Positions 1 to 8,717 of a stretch of DNA of 64,000 nucleotides are shown piece after piece. Each line of letters begins with the position of its first letter. Within the stretch, counting starts at the first letter, position 1. Origin of the DNA: Solobacterium sp. (GTDB taxonomy: Bacteria > Bacillota_I > Bacilli_A > Erysipelotrichales > Erysipelotrichaceae); assembly GCA_017432325.1 (NCBI GenBank), contig JAFRJJ010000028.1, positions 1 through 64,000 of the forward strand, given 5' to 3'. Made by a program: the position numbers and the translations under genes. The notes below the pieces were generated by a model. It worked only from the letters and a program-made list of their open reading frames with translations, was not told where the DNA came from and made no database searches.

Positions 1-6
1 CAAAAA

Positions 7-56
7 CCTCCTCTTATTCTTTCGTTGTAGTTTCGCAGACCACACACGAAATTATA
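7..56 (-). promoter_or_regulatory. Promoter -10 and ribosome site of a leftward gene beyond the window edge
   Basis: On the minus strand a TATAAT hexamer (51-56) is followed about 40 bases later by AGGAGG (7-12). The window then ends, so the start codon would lie just outside it. There is no good -35 match 16-18 bases upstream. The reading as a leader for an off-window gene is an inference. Confidence 0.45.
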
Positions 57-102
57 TGCCAGGAGGCTTTTTTTCATCATCTCTCCGCTAAAGCTTGTCT
101 GG

Positions 103-126
103 ACCCCCGGACTATCCGGGGGTTTT
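103..126 (+). terminator. GC-rich hairpin followed by TTTT
   Basis: ACCCCCGG and CCGGGGGT (103-110, 116-123) form an 8-bp perfect stem with a 5-base loop and a short T run on the plus strand. No plus-strand gene that it would end is visible in the window. Confidence 0.45.
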
Positions 127-134
127 AGTAGACA

Positions 135-163
135 ACAAAAAGACGGAGCAGTGATACTCCGTC
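135..163 (-). terminator. Terminator of the regulator operon
   Basis: GACGGAG/CTCCGTC (142-148, 157-163) forms a stem that on the minus strand runs into TTTTTG. It lies directly after the stop of the 172-residue membrane protein, the last gene of the leftward operon starting near 3764. Confidence 0.75.
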
Positions 164-168
164 CTGAT

Positions 169-687
169 TCATTTCTTAGCTGTCTTTGCCTGTTCTCTTT
201 CATCAAGCAGGTTCATCAGTGCTTTTCCCTGTATACTGTTGAGCTTTAACTCCTGATTGGAATATGTGGTTACCGTACATCCCGTCAGCTTCGGCTCAAC
301 AGACTTGATGCTGGTAAAACGAACGACCTTGCCATCATCCATGAAACCATCCTTATTGATATAGAGATCCTGGTATTTTTTCATCAATGTCATATTCATG
401 ATGAGCACAGCAATCAGGCCGACACAAACCAGCAGGAATCCTGTCGCATCTGCGGAACCGGACTGTTCAGGATGCTGGGATACATAGACTGCCAGGAATA
501 TTACCAGCAGCAGAATACCGACCTGCGTGCTGAGCCACCTGGAAGAACACGGAATGATCTCGACCTTGTTTTTGGAAAGCTGGTAAAAGCGCTCCAAATT
601 TTCCTGTTGTTCCTTTTTTCCTCTGATGATCGAATAGCCTACAAATGCAAGCATTGCTCCGGCGGTCACGTAAAGTAAGATGTTCAT
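169..687 (-). CDS. Small membrane protein of unknown function (172 aa)
   Basis: I do not recognise the family. A hydrophobic segment at the very N-terminus (about residues 3-20) is followed by a short charged stretch. Two more hydrophobic segments come at roughly residues 51-68 and 82-102, then a soluble C-terminal domain of about 65 residues rich in beta-type sequence. The start follows an AGGAGG site at good spacing. It lies 19 bases after the PTS-type regulator and before a terminator, so it is probably the last gene of that operon. Its role with the PTS is unknown. Confidence 0.6.
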   Translation of the reverse strand: MNILLYVTAGAMLAFVGYSIIRGKKEQQENLERFYQLSKNKVEIIPCSSRWLSTQVGILLLVIFLAVYVSQHPEQSGSADATGFLLVCVGLIAVLIMNMTLMKKYQDLYINKDGFMDDGKVVRFTSIKSVEPKLTGCTVTTYSNQELKLNSIQGKALMNLLDEREQAKTAKK

Positions 688-706
688 CTGGTTCCTCCTA
701 TATGTA

Positions 707-2716
707 TCAGAATGTTACTGCCTGATACCCGGCAATCATTTCATTGATCCTGTCACACGATTCCCCGGCGATCAGCGCTTCAATGAATTCCTGTTTATTG
801 CAAACATTCTGTATGAAATTCGGAAGATATCCGAATTCAAACAACGAAGACATTGTATCATTCATTCCTTGGTCCCAGTATACGATAATCTGCGCTTTGT
901 TGACTTTATTTCCCCAGGGAACAGGTTTTTCCAGGATCATGATGCCCAGCATGGTCTTTTCTGCGTGCGGGAGCAGCCCGGAAACAATGGCAACATTGTT
1001 GGATGCGTATGACGGCATGGTGTACTCCATGATCTCCAATTCGGACTGTAGCTGCTGCGCGTTATCGATGTCATTCTCCAGATATTCACAAAGCAGTCTC
1101 AGACAATCCTGTTCGTTGGCTGCTTTGACTCCGTAATACAGATTTTTTTTATCCAGATAGCGGAACGGTGTATCAAGGTTGCTCTTATAGTTCAGCACGC
1201 TTGTCAGGAACGCGTAGATCCTGTTTTTATCGATCGTATGGAAGAACAGGCCAAGATGATATATCTGAGGAAGCTGCTGGCCCGCAAATTTTCTGAGGAC
1301 AGACTCCTCATATGTGGAAAACATGACATCATATTCGGAAAGATCAACATCTTTCAGCTGATAGATCTCAAATACATCGACCTTGTTCAGGATAGAACCG
1401 AAATTGCGCTTCAGACGTTCTGCTGTACCTGAGGCTGCTGTCACATCGACCCTTGAAACAATACATGCATTAAGCTGGATGATCTGAAGACGGTTTCTTC
1501 CAAGTGCCGGATGAAATATATTGGCCAGCTTGTAGATCTCTTCCCTGTTATAGGGAAGCTGGTATTCCCGGTAAAGGTAAAAGAAAGCCTGCATGGAAAG
1601 CTTCTGTGCCATCGGGGGAAGCTGCCGGATACGTTCAGCCGCGTATTGTGTTGTGACGATACCGTGATCTGCACGCATCATATAGCTCATCAGATAGAAA
1701 GAGATACTGTTGATCAGGACATTATCATTCCGGAACAGTCCGAAATGATTGATGCCGGACAGATAATCGATCAGTTCGATCGCAAATCTGCGGCATACCA
1801 GATAGTTTTTGCTGATCTCTTCGGTATATGTCCTGATGATCCTCAATCCCGCAAAGCACATTGTCAGCATGACCACATGCATCTCATCCAGCTGGTATCC
1901 AAGAATATCACGCAGTCTGAACGCAAGCTGTCTGGCAACCAGGTATGAACGGTATTCTGACAGGTTCAGTACCGTTCTGGAATCATATTCCAGCAGATAT
2001 CCTTTCATCTGCCGTACTTCGGAGACCAGGATCAATCCGGCAATATACTCAATACTGTAGACCGAAAGATTATAGTTTTCAGCATCAAATCCCTGCTGGA
2101 TCTCCGCAACGGCATTCAGGATCTGTTCCATTTTATGCTGATCAAATGTAATCAGCTGCCTGTATTCTTCGTTGGAAGTATCCACCATATCTGAAATATT
2201 CATGAAGTTGTATTCGTTGACCAGCAGGATACGGATATCATGTTCGCGTCCGAGTATCTGCAGACCGCCTCTGGTGTTGGTGATCGTCAGATGGTATTCC
2301 CTGAGGATCTCCCTGGCACTGCCGACAGCATTCTTTATCGCGGTGATATTCGTATAATACTTTTCCGCGAGATCCGCCAGATGCAGCGGTCTTTCCGAAC
2401 AGACGATCGCTCTGATCAGCGCATGCGCAAGCTGAAGATGCTCAGGAAGTCTGGTCGTATATTCACTGTCGATCTCGCGTTTTTCGCAGAATTCAGCAAA
2501 AGCAGCGCGATCATTTATTTCCAGTACACATCCGGTCCTTGCCCTGGTCACGATCTGCGCCCCATGGTTCTTCAGGATCTCATTGAGCTTGATGATCTCA
2601 TTGCGTACGGTACGGTCAGACACACCTAAAAGATTCCCCAGTGTCTTGGAGCTGTAGGGCGTTTCATTATACAGTTCACTCAGCAGGCGCTTCTGGATCA
2701 GGCTAATCTGATTCAT
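707..2716 (-). CDS. PTS-responsive transcriptional regulator (HTH-PRD-EIIB-EIIA, BglG/MtlR type)
   Basis: A 669-residue regulator. An N-terminal winged helix (about residues 1-60, with LGVSDRTVRNEI as recognition region) is followed by a second helical domain and two PRD-like regions (about 170-400). A EIIB(Gat)-like segment comes next, then a C-terminal EIIA-like domain with LLPHAEKT around the likely phospho-His. In this family, phosphorylation by PTS proteins tunes activation of sugar operons. I place the start at 2716 (after GAAGGAC) rather than further upstream. It overlaps the preceding gene by 14 bases, suggesting translational coupling. The obvious target is the mannose-type PTS operon just upstream; this is inference. 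Confidence 0.8.
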   Translation of the reverse strand: MNQISLIQKRLLSELYNETPYSSKTLGNLLGVSDRTVRNEIIKLNEILKNHGAQIVTRARTGCVLEINDRAAFAEFCEKREIDSEYTTRLPEHLQLAHALIRAIVCSERPLHLADLAEKYYTNITAIKNAVGSAREILREYHLTITNTRGGLQILGREHDIRILLVNEYNFMNISDMVDTSNEEYRQLITFDQHKMEQILNAVAEIQQGFDAENYNLSVYSIEYIAGLILVSEVRQMKGYLLEYDSRTVLNLSEYRSYLVARQLAFRLRDILGYQLDEMHVVMLTMCFAGLRIIRTYTEEISKNYLVCRRFAIELIDYLSGINHFGLFRNDNVLINSISFYLMSYMMRADHGIVTTQYAAERIRQLPPMAQKLSMQAFFYLYREYQLPYNREEIYKLANIFHPALGRNRLQIIQLNACIVSRVDVTAASGTAERLKRNFGSILNKVDVFEIYQLKDVDLSEYDVMFSTYEESVLRKFAGQQLPQIYHLGLFFHTIDKNRIYAFLTSVLNYKSNLDTPFRYLDKKNLYYGVKAANEQDCLRLLCEYLENDIDNAQQLQSELEIMEYTMPSYASNNVAIVSGLLPHAEKTMLGIMILEKPVPWGNKVNKAQIIVYWDQGMNDTMSSLFEFGYLPNFIQNVCNKQEFIEALIAGESCDRINEMIAGYQAVTF

Positions 2717-3764
2717 AGTTGTCCTTCTGCAGATTGATGATCCTGCAGTCCTCATACTGGGCTGCCATCTTTCTGACCTCTTCCAGAGCTTCATCGCTGT
2801 AGACAAGGAAATCAGCATAGCAGTGGGCGTTGCCCATTGCGCTGTTGATCACCATGCCTTTTTTCTTCAGATCGAGGATCGCCCGCACATCCTTTTCAAT
2901 ATTGATCCTGGATCTTGTCCGTTCATCCTTTGACATATCCGGTGTTAGTTCCGTTACGGCACTGTACAGGCCGATGCTGCAGCGTTTCAGGAAGTCATGT
3001 CTTGCCTTTTCCGGCAGCCCTTCTTCCTTCAGAAGGTCAGGACAGAGCGTCCTGCCCTGTGTGATATCCATACGGATCTCATAACTCTTGGTTTTCGCCT
3101 GATAATCAGTCGACTGCATCAGGATCTGCTCAGGGTCCTGCCAGCCGCGTTCCTTGATCTCACGTTTGAATACCTGCGCAAACTCATTCATCGTATATGC
3201 ATGCTCGTTGCGGTATTTGAATTTGGACAGTCCTTTGAGGAACTGAGTCGCTCCGATATAGGCTTCGACCGCGGTCTCTCCCAGATAATCTGACAGCAGC
3301 ATATACAGGACCGAGAACATTTCTTCATTGGAAAGCTCTGCCAGTTTGTCCGTTTTTTCGATCATCAGCGTGACTTTCTTTCTGCTGTCATCAAACTTCG
3401 GTATGACCTTTACATCGGAAGAATCAAACGTCTTGCCGTTCACTTCTGCAGTTCCCTTGCACGCAGGATGCGACCAGCAGAATTTCCATGTACCGGAAAG
3501 ATTTTCCGGCAGCATTCCGCAGAAAGCGATCGCCGCCGCTTTGACAGTCGGGATCAGCTGGGTATTGAATTCCAGGATATATGTTTCTTCCTTCCTGACC
3601 TTGCTGAGACGGAAAGCTACGCCCGGGAGCACCTTGTTCAGCTGGTCCCGCAGTTTTGCGTTGACATCGGAAAAGTCATTTTTCACGATCTTCCGTTCAA
3701 TGGAGACATGGTTCTTCTCAAACCATTCCATAAATTTCTTTGTTCTGGTTTCAAATTCAAGCAT
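2703..3764 (-). CDS. Conserved-looking protein of unknown function (353 aa) coupled to the PTS regulator
   Basis: A soluble protein of 353 residues with no signal peptide or membrane segment and no motif I recognise. It is rich in Lys and Glu. A middle region at about residues 60-150 has alternating hydrophobic beta-type strands, and a C-terminal part is mostly helical. Two cysteines lie close together in FCWSHPACKG. It is the first gene of the regulator operon, has an extended -10 promoter upstream, and its stop lies inside the start region of the PRD regulator. A sensory or accessory role for the regulator is plausible only from position. Confidence 0.6.
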   Translation of the reverse strand: MLEFETRTKKFMEWFEKNHVSIERKIVKNDFSDVNAKLRDQLNKVLPGVAFRLSKVRKEETYILEFNTQLIPTVKAAAIAFCGMLPENLSGTWKFCWSHPACKGTAEVNGKTFDSSDVKVIPKFDDSRKKVTLMIEKTDKLAELSNEEMFSVLYMLLSDYLGETAVEAYIGATQFLKGLSKFKYRNEHAYTMNEFAQVFKREIKERGWQDPEQILMQSTDYQAKTKSYEIRMDITQGRTLCPDLLKEEGLPEKARHDFLKRCSIGLYSAVTELTPDMSKDERTRSRINIEKDVRAILDLKKKGMVINSAMGNAHCYADFLVYSDEALEEVRKMAAQYEDCRIINLQKDNYESD

Positions 3765-3787
3765 ACTTATTTACCTGCGCTGTGTTC

Positions 3788-3796
3788 ATTATATCA
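3788..3796 (-). promoter_or_regulatory. Extended -10 promoter of the regulator operon
   Basis: On the minus strand TGATATAAT gives a full TGnTATAAT extended -10 about 24 bases upstream of the 353-residue gene. No -35 hexamer is recognisable at 16-18 bases, as is common for extended -10 promoters. Confidence 0.6.
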
Positions 3797-3802
3797 GATT
3801 AC

Positions 3803-3868
3803 TTCCGTCTGCCTCCCCGCAGGGGAACAGACGGAAATAATAAGGCGTATACATTGCATATACGCCTT
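3803..3868 (-). terminator. Two consecutive hairpins after the PTS IID gene
   Basis: Two strong stems lie between the PTS operon and the regulator promoter: AAGGCGTATA/TATACGCCTT (3842-3851, 3859-3868) and TTCCGTCTG/CAGACGGAA (3803-3811, 3828-3836). On the minus strand the first meets ATTATTT, a weak T tract. They probably separate the PTS operon from the regulator operon. Confidence 0.6.
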
Positions 3869-3897
3869 AGATAGTTACCGTTATGATACCGTTCTGT

Positions 3898-4707
3898 TTA
3901 TGCAAGGAATGTAATCACAGAGAGAAGCATTGTAACGATCAGTACGATGACGACCATTCTTCCTGATGTCATCTTCGGTCTGTTCAGTCCCCAGTAAACC
4001 AGGAATACTGTTACGATGTTTCCGAAGTGAGGGAAAATAGAATCGAGCAGGTCGTTCAGGTTCTTTGTCAGTTCTCCGATATTGAAAGTCAGACCGAACT
4101 TGACGTTAACTGTTGAAGCAACCATTGCGCCGACTACTGCCAGACCAACGATCTGAGCAGCTTCTGTCAGATGGTCGAGCTGCTGTCTTCTGTCAGTAAC
4201 GAAGCTGATTCCCTGATCATAAGCTGTGAAGAATCCTCTGTAGAAGATCGCCCAGATAGCCCACTGTACGAGCAGAGCCATCCAGATACCGATCGTACTT
4301 CCGTCAAGAGCCATGTAAGCAGCGATAGCGGACATGATGTTCTTTGCAAGAACCCAGATCAGCGCGTCACCCAGACCTGCCAGAGGGCCCATAAGTGCTG
4401 TACGGAGGTTGATTGCTGTTTCAGTAGCATCCGGAGCCTTTGTGGACTCGATTGCAAGGACGGCACCCATGATGAGGTTATTCATCCAAGGGTGTGAATT
4501 GTAGAATCTGAAGTGTTCATCATACTTCTTTTCGAGCAGGTCAGCGTCGCCGTCATAGATCTTCTGCATAGCAGGGTCAATACCCCATACCCAGCCGCCG
4601 GACTGCATTGTTTCATAGTTGAATGGTGACTGACGTACCCAAAGGTAACGATGCAGTACTTTCTTTAAATCTTCTCTGGTCAGAAGAACGCCCTGTGTGT
4701 TACTCAT
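3898..4707 (-). CDS. PTS system mannose/fructose/sorbose family IID subunit
   Basis: A 269-residue membrane component of a mannose-family phosphotransferase. It shows the IID pattern: an N-terminal region with YETMQSGGWVWGIDPAM, a conserved stretch of the form NLRTALMGPLAGLGDAL, and C-terminal hydrophobic segments near residues 185-265. Together with IIC it forms the sugar channel. The start is at 4707, nine bases after GGGAGGAG. Its ATG overlaps the IIC stop by 8 bases (ATGAGTAA), a typical coupled junction. Substrate cannot be read from sequence; the neighbouring ceramidase-like gene hints at host glycans or lipids but does not prove it. Confidence 0.9.
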   Translation of the reverse strand: MSNTQGVLLTREDLKKVLHRYLWVRQSPFNYETMQSGGWVWGIDPAMQKIYDGDADLLEKKYDEHFRFYNSHPWMNNLIMGAVLAIESTKAPDATETAINLRTALMGPLAGLGDALIWVLAKNIMSAIAAYMALDGSTIGIWMALLVQWAIWAIFYRGFFTAYDQGISFVTDRRQQLDHLTEAAQIVGLAVVGAMVASTVNVKFGLTFNIGELTKNLNDLLDSIFPHFGNIVTVFLVYWGLNRPKMTSGRMVVIVLIVTMLLSVITFLA

Positions 4708-5488
4708 CGTAGTCATCTCCTCCCGTTGCAGCTCCAACAACTGCTGTTCTGGAGTCGCGGTCTTCAAGATACTTGAATGTAAGAACTGCTGCGATCATAG
4801 CAAGCAATGCTGTTGACAGCATGGACTGTCCGAAATAGGAAACCATTACGTAACCGAATACGAGCCATACCCACCATTTGCTGAGGTTCATATACTTCAG
4901 GAGGATTGCAAGACCTACTGCAGGCAGAGCGCCGGCAGCTGTGTTCAGACCCTTCATCAGCCAACCAGGAATACTCTGCAGAAGGCCATTGATGAGTCCC
5001 GCACCTGCTGTCATACCAAGCAATACAGGGAGTGTGTAGAATGTTGCCTTGAATGCTTTCCAAGCCCAGATCCACTTGCCCATTTCATTGAATCTGTGAG
5101 CATGTGACATATCGATCTGCTTGTGGAGGAAGAATGAACCGGCCATCTTGGACAGCATATCGAACTGTGTTCCAAGTGTAGCAATCGGGATACCGATCGC
5201 AAGACCAGCCTCAAGACCTTGTCCGGAAGAAACAGCGAAGATCGTTCCGGTCAGAGCGCCGAACTGATAGTTCGGAACGGAAGCACCGCCGAATCCGCCG
5301 ATACCCATGCCCATAAGGCACATTGTAGCACCGACTTCGAGGCCTGTTTTAACATCACCCATAATGAGTCCGCAAACCAGTCCGTGGAAAACTTCTGCCG
5401 CATAGTTGATGAGCTGGATGTCACCGGATACCAGTGTGAACAGCCACCAATACACACAGACAAGAATTACTTGAAATGGTGTAAACAT
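4700..5488 (-). CDS. PTS system mannose/fructose/sorbose family IIC subunit
   Basis: A 262-residue polytopic membrane protein with six or more hydrophobic segments and the glycine-rich family stretch around ALTGTIFAVSSGQGLEAGLA, IGIPIATLG and MSHAHRFNE. IIC carries sugar binding and translocation with IID. It is preceded by AAGGGG at 10 bases from the ATG. It sits between IIB and IID in the usual gene order. A cognate IIA protein (the first phosphate acceptor in this family) is not encoded in the window, so phosphate must come from a IIA encoded elsewhere. Confidence 0.9.
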   Translation of the reverse strand: MFTPFQVILVCVYWWLFTLVSGDIQLINYAAEVFHGLVCGLIMGDVKTGLEVGATMCLMGMGIGGFGGASVPNYQFGALTGTIFAVSSGQGLEAGLAIGIPIATLGTQFDMLSKMAGSFFLHKQIDMSHAHRFNEMGKWIWAWKAFKATFYTLPVLLGMTAGAGLINGLLQSIPGWLMKGLNTAAGALPAVGLAILLKYMNLSKWWVWLVFGYVMVSYFGQSMLSTALLAMIAAVLTFKYLEDRDSRTAVVGAATGGDDYDE

Positions 5489-5541
5489 GAATTATTTGTC
5501 CCCTTTCTGTTTTACCCTTTCATAAAACCTTTTGTTACTGA

Positions 5542-6039
5542 TCAAAGCAGTCCGCTCAGATCCTTTGGTGTATTGTCATTTCTGAATTGAGCAACGATCG
5601 GGATGCCCGCATCGGACATTTCCTTCAGCATTCTCTTTTCTTCAGCATTGACGCGCACCGTGTTGTCAAGAACAGTAACTTCACCTGTATTCTGTGTGAC
5701 GTTGCCGAGATTGACACGAGGAAGCTTGACACCGGCTTTGAACAGTTCGTAGATATCACTGATGAATCTTCCGCACACATACACACGCTGGCTGGCATAG
5801 TTACCATTATTCAGGTTTGCGGCAGCTTTGGCAGGAGCCAGAAGAGACATGTTGACACCGGCAGGAATTGACATTCTCTGCAGGTTGCGCTGCATCGGAT
5901 CATTCGATGCTGCTTCGTTGACGACCATTGCACGTGTCGTGTTCAGGCCGGGGATCCACATAGTTGCGACGATTCCATGTACCATTCTGTCGTCTACGCG
6001 GACTTCGATGATTCCATTGGGAAGTGGTTCATATGCCAT
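5542..6039 (-). CDS. PTS system mannose/fructose/sorbose family IIB subunit
   Basis: A 165-residue cytoplasmic phosphocarrier. The motif RVDDRMVHGIV near the N-terminus holds the predicted phospho-histidine (His21 from this start), matching the family's RIDxRLIHGQV. It would accept phosphate from a mannose-type IIA and pass it to the sugar bound in IIC/IID. GGAAAGGAGG lies just upstream of the ATG. First gene of the leftward IIB-IIC-IID operon; it is followed by 53 bases without an evident terminator, so the three genes should be cotranscribed. Confidence 0.92.
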   Translation of the reverse strand: MAYEPLPNGIIEVRVDDRMVHGIVATMWIPGLNTTRAMVVNEAASNDPMQRNLQRMSIPAGVNMSLLAPAKAAANLNNGNYASQRVYVCGRFISDIYELFKAGVKLPRVNLGNVTQNTGEVTVLDNTVRVNAEEKRMLKEMSDAGIPIVAQFRNDNTPKDLSGLL

Positions 6040-6343
6040 GAATACTTCCTCCTTTCCACTTTACATTTTCAATTTTACATCATCACACAATTTTGCGTCA
6101 TTTTGTTTTTTCCGTATTAATCAGCAATCATTGCGGTATATATAACCAAAAATGCGCTCACAGAATTATCTGCCAAAGAATACCTTCTGTCTGTTTCCTC
6201 ATTAATGCGGAAATTTAAGGAAACTATTCTTTATCAATTCTGCAGCATGTTCATCCATGCAATATCATTGTAATGGCAGCGCTTCCAATCTTTCTGTCAT
6301 AATATCTTTTTTTAATATGTAATTTCGTGATTAAGAGCTTTTT
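6040..6343. other. 304-base intergenic region upstream of the PTS operon
   Basis: AT-rich, no open reading frame worth calling. On the minus strand a candidate promoter is ATGACG (6096-6101), 18 bases, TAAAAT (6072-6077), placing the transcript start near 6065 with a short leader to the IIB ribosome site. A 7-bp inverted repeat GTTTCCT/AGGAAAC near 6195-6226 could be an operator. No sigma-54 type -24/-12 promoter is evident, consistent with a regulator lacking a sigma-54 ATPase domain. Confidence 0.4.
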
Positions 6344-7558
6344 TCAGTACAGAGCCTGTATCAGTTTTCCGACATATTCCTCTGCCTGTCCGCGTTTCAG
6401 CTGTGTGGAAATACCGTCGTGACCTCCGTTGAATCCTTTGGCTTCCACGATATATGTGGAGTGCCCGTTGGAATATCCCCAGATCAGGCATACCTTCGCA
6501 TTGGAAGCTGATTTGATCTGTTTTCCGAATGCGCTTGCCAGTTCACACGGTATTACCACCAGCTCCAGTTCACCCAGACGGATGATCGTGCTGTCCAGGC
6601 AGATATGTACATGATCGACTTTCAGCTTGCGTTCACAGCCGGCAATCTCGGAGAGCAGCCATTTCCTGTCATCGAATGCCACGGCAGTTTCCAGCTTCGC
6701 TTCCAGCTCCGCCTTCTTTTCTTCCAGTCCTGACTTGTCGGTGTCATAATCGACCGTATGACTGACTGTGCGGTGCCTGACATCTGTCAGATACAGTCTG
6801 CCTGTATCCGGAAATCCTGCAGCCCTGGCAGCGATCCCGACAGTCACTCTCTTCAGCTCAGCAAAATCGTTATTGTGTCTGTACAGACGATTGGACATAT
6901 CACCTGCAGCACCGTTGCTCATGACAGGTTCCACACCCAGGTAAAGCGTCAGTTCCCTTCTGACATTTCCGAGAAGGTCTGCGCTCAGATTCAGTTCCAG
7001 CGGACTGTTGACTGTGGAATGACATGCCATATTGACAAATGCTTCAACAACATGTTCTTCCGCATCACGGAATTCCAGGATCGTAACCGTCTGGTCTCCC
7101 GGCAGATCACGTCCGTTGCGGTTGCCGTAAAAACCGATCACCTCATCCTGGCGGTACGTTACATGATCAAACGGTTTTCTGTTCGTGTACGCTTCCTGTA
7201 CAGCTTCCATTGTCCGTTCAAACAGCATATCCATATATTCAGGATCCGGCTTATGATCTCCGCCGGTCGTAGTGACAGGTCCGCTGTGTGTATGTGTTGT
7301 ACTGAATACTGTCAGTTCTTCATCGATTCCGTATGATTCCCTGACAGCTGTCTTTACACGGTTCCCGAACGCAAAGTCGATGCCTGCCAGATCCGCGTTG
7401 ATGAAACAGAGCTCAGTTCCTTCCAGATTCAGAAAAAGAACATGTACTTCCAGTTCATCATGAACACCTGTTGATGGCGATTTGCGCATAGCGTGTCCCT
7501 GAATGGGGACGGATCCCTGCGGTGTAATGATCCGTTTTGCATGAGCAGCTTCTAACAT
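6344..7558 (-). CDS. Neutral/alkaline ceramidase-like hydrolase
   Basis: A 404-residue protein resembling the N-terminal catalytic domain of neutral ceramidases. Visible family motifs include FINADLAGIDFAFGNRVK, TTHTHSGP (zinc-binding and catalytic region) and an MACHSTVN stretch. Full-length ceramidases are 600-750 residues; this is the short bacterial form lacking the C-terminal beta domain. No signal peptide is seen, so it is probably cytoplasmic. The start at 7558 follows AGGAGG; an upstream in-frame ATG lacks a ribosome site. In this family many short members have unknown substrates, so cleavage of an amide bond in a lipid or sugar derivative is only likely. Confidence 0.75.
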   Translation of the reverse strand: MLEAAHAKRIITPQGSVPIQGHAMRKSPSTGVHDELEVHVLFLNLEGTELCFINADLAGIDFAFGNRVKTAVRESYGIDEELTVFSTTHTHSGPVTTTGGDHKPDPEYMDMLFERTMEAVQEAYTNRKPFDHVTYRQDEVIGFYGNRNGRDLPGDQTVTILEFRDAEEHVVEAFVNMACHSTVNSPLELNLSADLLGNVRRELTLYLGVEPVMSNGAAGDMSNRLYRHNNDFAELKRVTVGIAARAAGFPDTGRLYLTDVRHRTVSHTVDYDTDKSGLEEKKAELEAKLETAVAFDDRKWLLSEIAGCERKLKVDHVHICLDSTIIRLGELELVVIPCELASAFGKQIKSASNAKVCLIWGYSNGHSTYIVEAKGFNGGHDGISTQLKRGQAEEYVGKLIQALY

Positions 7559-7679
7559 AGTTGCTTTCCCTCCTGATTTGTTTGGTTGCTTTATATTCTG
7601 CAATTACTATGATAAAAGCCAGTACGCAGAACTCTCATTCATAAAACAATGCGGTATAAATGACTTCTGAGGCATGAAA

Positions 7680-7712
7680 AAACCCCTCTGCCATGAAGCA
7701 TCAGGGTTCATC
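7680..7712 (-). terminator. Terminator after RNase Z
   Basis: On the minus strand AACCCT pairs with AGGGGTT across a loop of about 17 bases and is followed by TTTTTT. It lies just beyond the RNase Z stop codon. Confidence 0.55.
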
Positions 7713-7719
7713 ACTTTCA

Positions 7720-8637
7720 TCATTCCGCGTCAAACTTCAGGGTTCCGGACTTTCCGTCAAATCCCGGATATGTTTCAGGGAAGATATTTCTTGTCTGTTC
7801 CATCCAGTGTTCCGGATCCTGCTCGGACGGACTGTAGTGCGTCAGCCACATCTGTTTCGGCTGTGCTTCCGCAGCGATATGAGCCGCTTCCGAGAATGTC
7901 ATATGTTTCTTCAGTGCTGCAGCGTACTGTTTTTCATCATCGCCGTACATCCCTTCACAGACAAACAGGTCTGCGTTTACAGCGGCTTCCCTGATCGAAT
8001 CACATGGTCTGCTGTCGGTCGTATAGGTGAGCTTCAGTCCTTTTCTCGGCGGACCCATCACCATATCCGGTGTGAAATGACCTTCTTCACTGTCGATCTC
8101 TTCACCCTTCTGCAGCCGGTTCCAGTATTTCAGAGGGATGTTCAGTTCCTTCGCTGCTTCTGCATTGAACCTTCCCGCGCGGTCCAGGACCAGTGAATAG
8201 CCCCATGTCTCCACATTGTGTGAAACACGGAACGCATTCACATGCAGTTCGGTAAATCCCGGAACATCAAATGCTTCCTTCCTGCCGCTGAGTTCATGTC
8301 CCATGACTTCAAACGGGATACCGGCGACGACACAAAGCTTCGGTACGATCTCAAGCAGGCCTTTCGGTCCGACGATCGTTACCGGCTCGGTTCTTCCGGA
8401 AGTTCCCATGGACATCAGGATGCCGGGAAGACCCATGACATGGTCACCATGAAAATGCGTGATCAGGATCAGATCGATATCATGCGCGCTCAAACCGGCC
8501 TGTTTCAGTGCGATCTGTGTTCCTTCACCCGCGTCGATCAGTATATTTCTTCCCTTGTACCTGACGATCAGAGATGTCAGCCAACGGTTCGGCAGCGGCA
8601 TCGTGCCGCCGCATCCAAGCAATGTAATGTCCAGCAT
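7720..8637 (-). CDS. rnz: Ribonuclease Z (tRNA 3'-end endonuclease)
   Basis: A 305-residue metallo-beta-lactamase-fold nuclease that cuts the 3' trailer from tRNA precursors lacking encoded CCA. The zinc motif THFHGDHVMGLPG (HxHxDH) follows LGCGGTMPLPNR near the N-terminus, as in bacterial RNase Z of about 305 residues. Further ligands are in RVSHNVETWGY and LTHYSPSE. I place the start at 8637, preceded by GGAG; an upstream ATG seven codons earlier has no site. It is divergent from the amidohydrolase gene and stands alone with its own terminator. Confidence 0.93.
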   Translation of the reverse strand: MLDITLLGCGGTMPLPNRWLTSLIVRYKGRNILIDAGEGTQIALKQAGLSAHDIDLILITHFHGDHVMGLPGILMSMGTSGRTEPVTIVGPKGLLEIVPKLCVVAGIPFEVMGHELSGRKEAFDVPGFTELHVNAFRVSHNVETWGYSLVLDRAGRFNAEAAKELNIPLKYWNRLQKGEEIDSEEGHFTPDMVMGPPRKGLKLTYTTDSRPCDSIREAAVNADLFVCEGMYGDDEKQYAAALKKHMTFSEAAHIAAEAQPKQMWLTHYSPSEQDPEHWMEQTRNIFPETYPGFDGKSGTLKFDAE

Positions 8638-8717
8638 ATCGGCTCCGTCAGTAATCATATCATGAACTGCTTTAATTCATACGCAATTGTCGCTGATAAG
8701 CTCCCATCATCGGCACC

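Noticed and set aside
1..77. CCTCCT...AGGAGGCTTTTTTT considered as a plus-strand terminator
   Set aside because: The loop would exceed 45 bases; the minus-strand reading as -10 plus ribosome site explains the same bases better.
707..2716. PTS regulator as a LevR-type sigma-54 activator
   Set aside because: No AAA+ ATPase motif is present between the HTH and PRD regions.
6160..6180. TTGGCAGATAATTCTG considered as a sigma-54 promoter for the PTS operon
   Set aside because: The -24/-12 pattern TGGCAC-N5-TTGC is not met and the regulator has no sigma-54 interaction domain.
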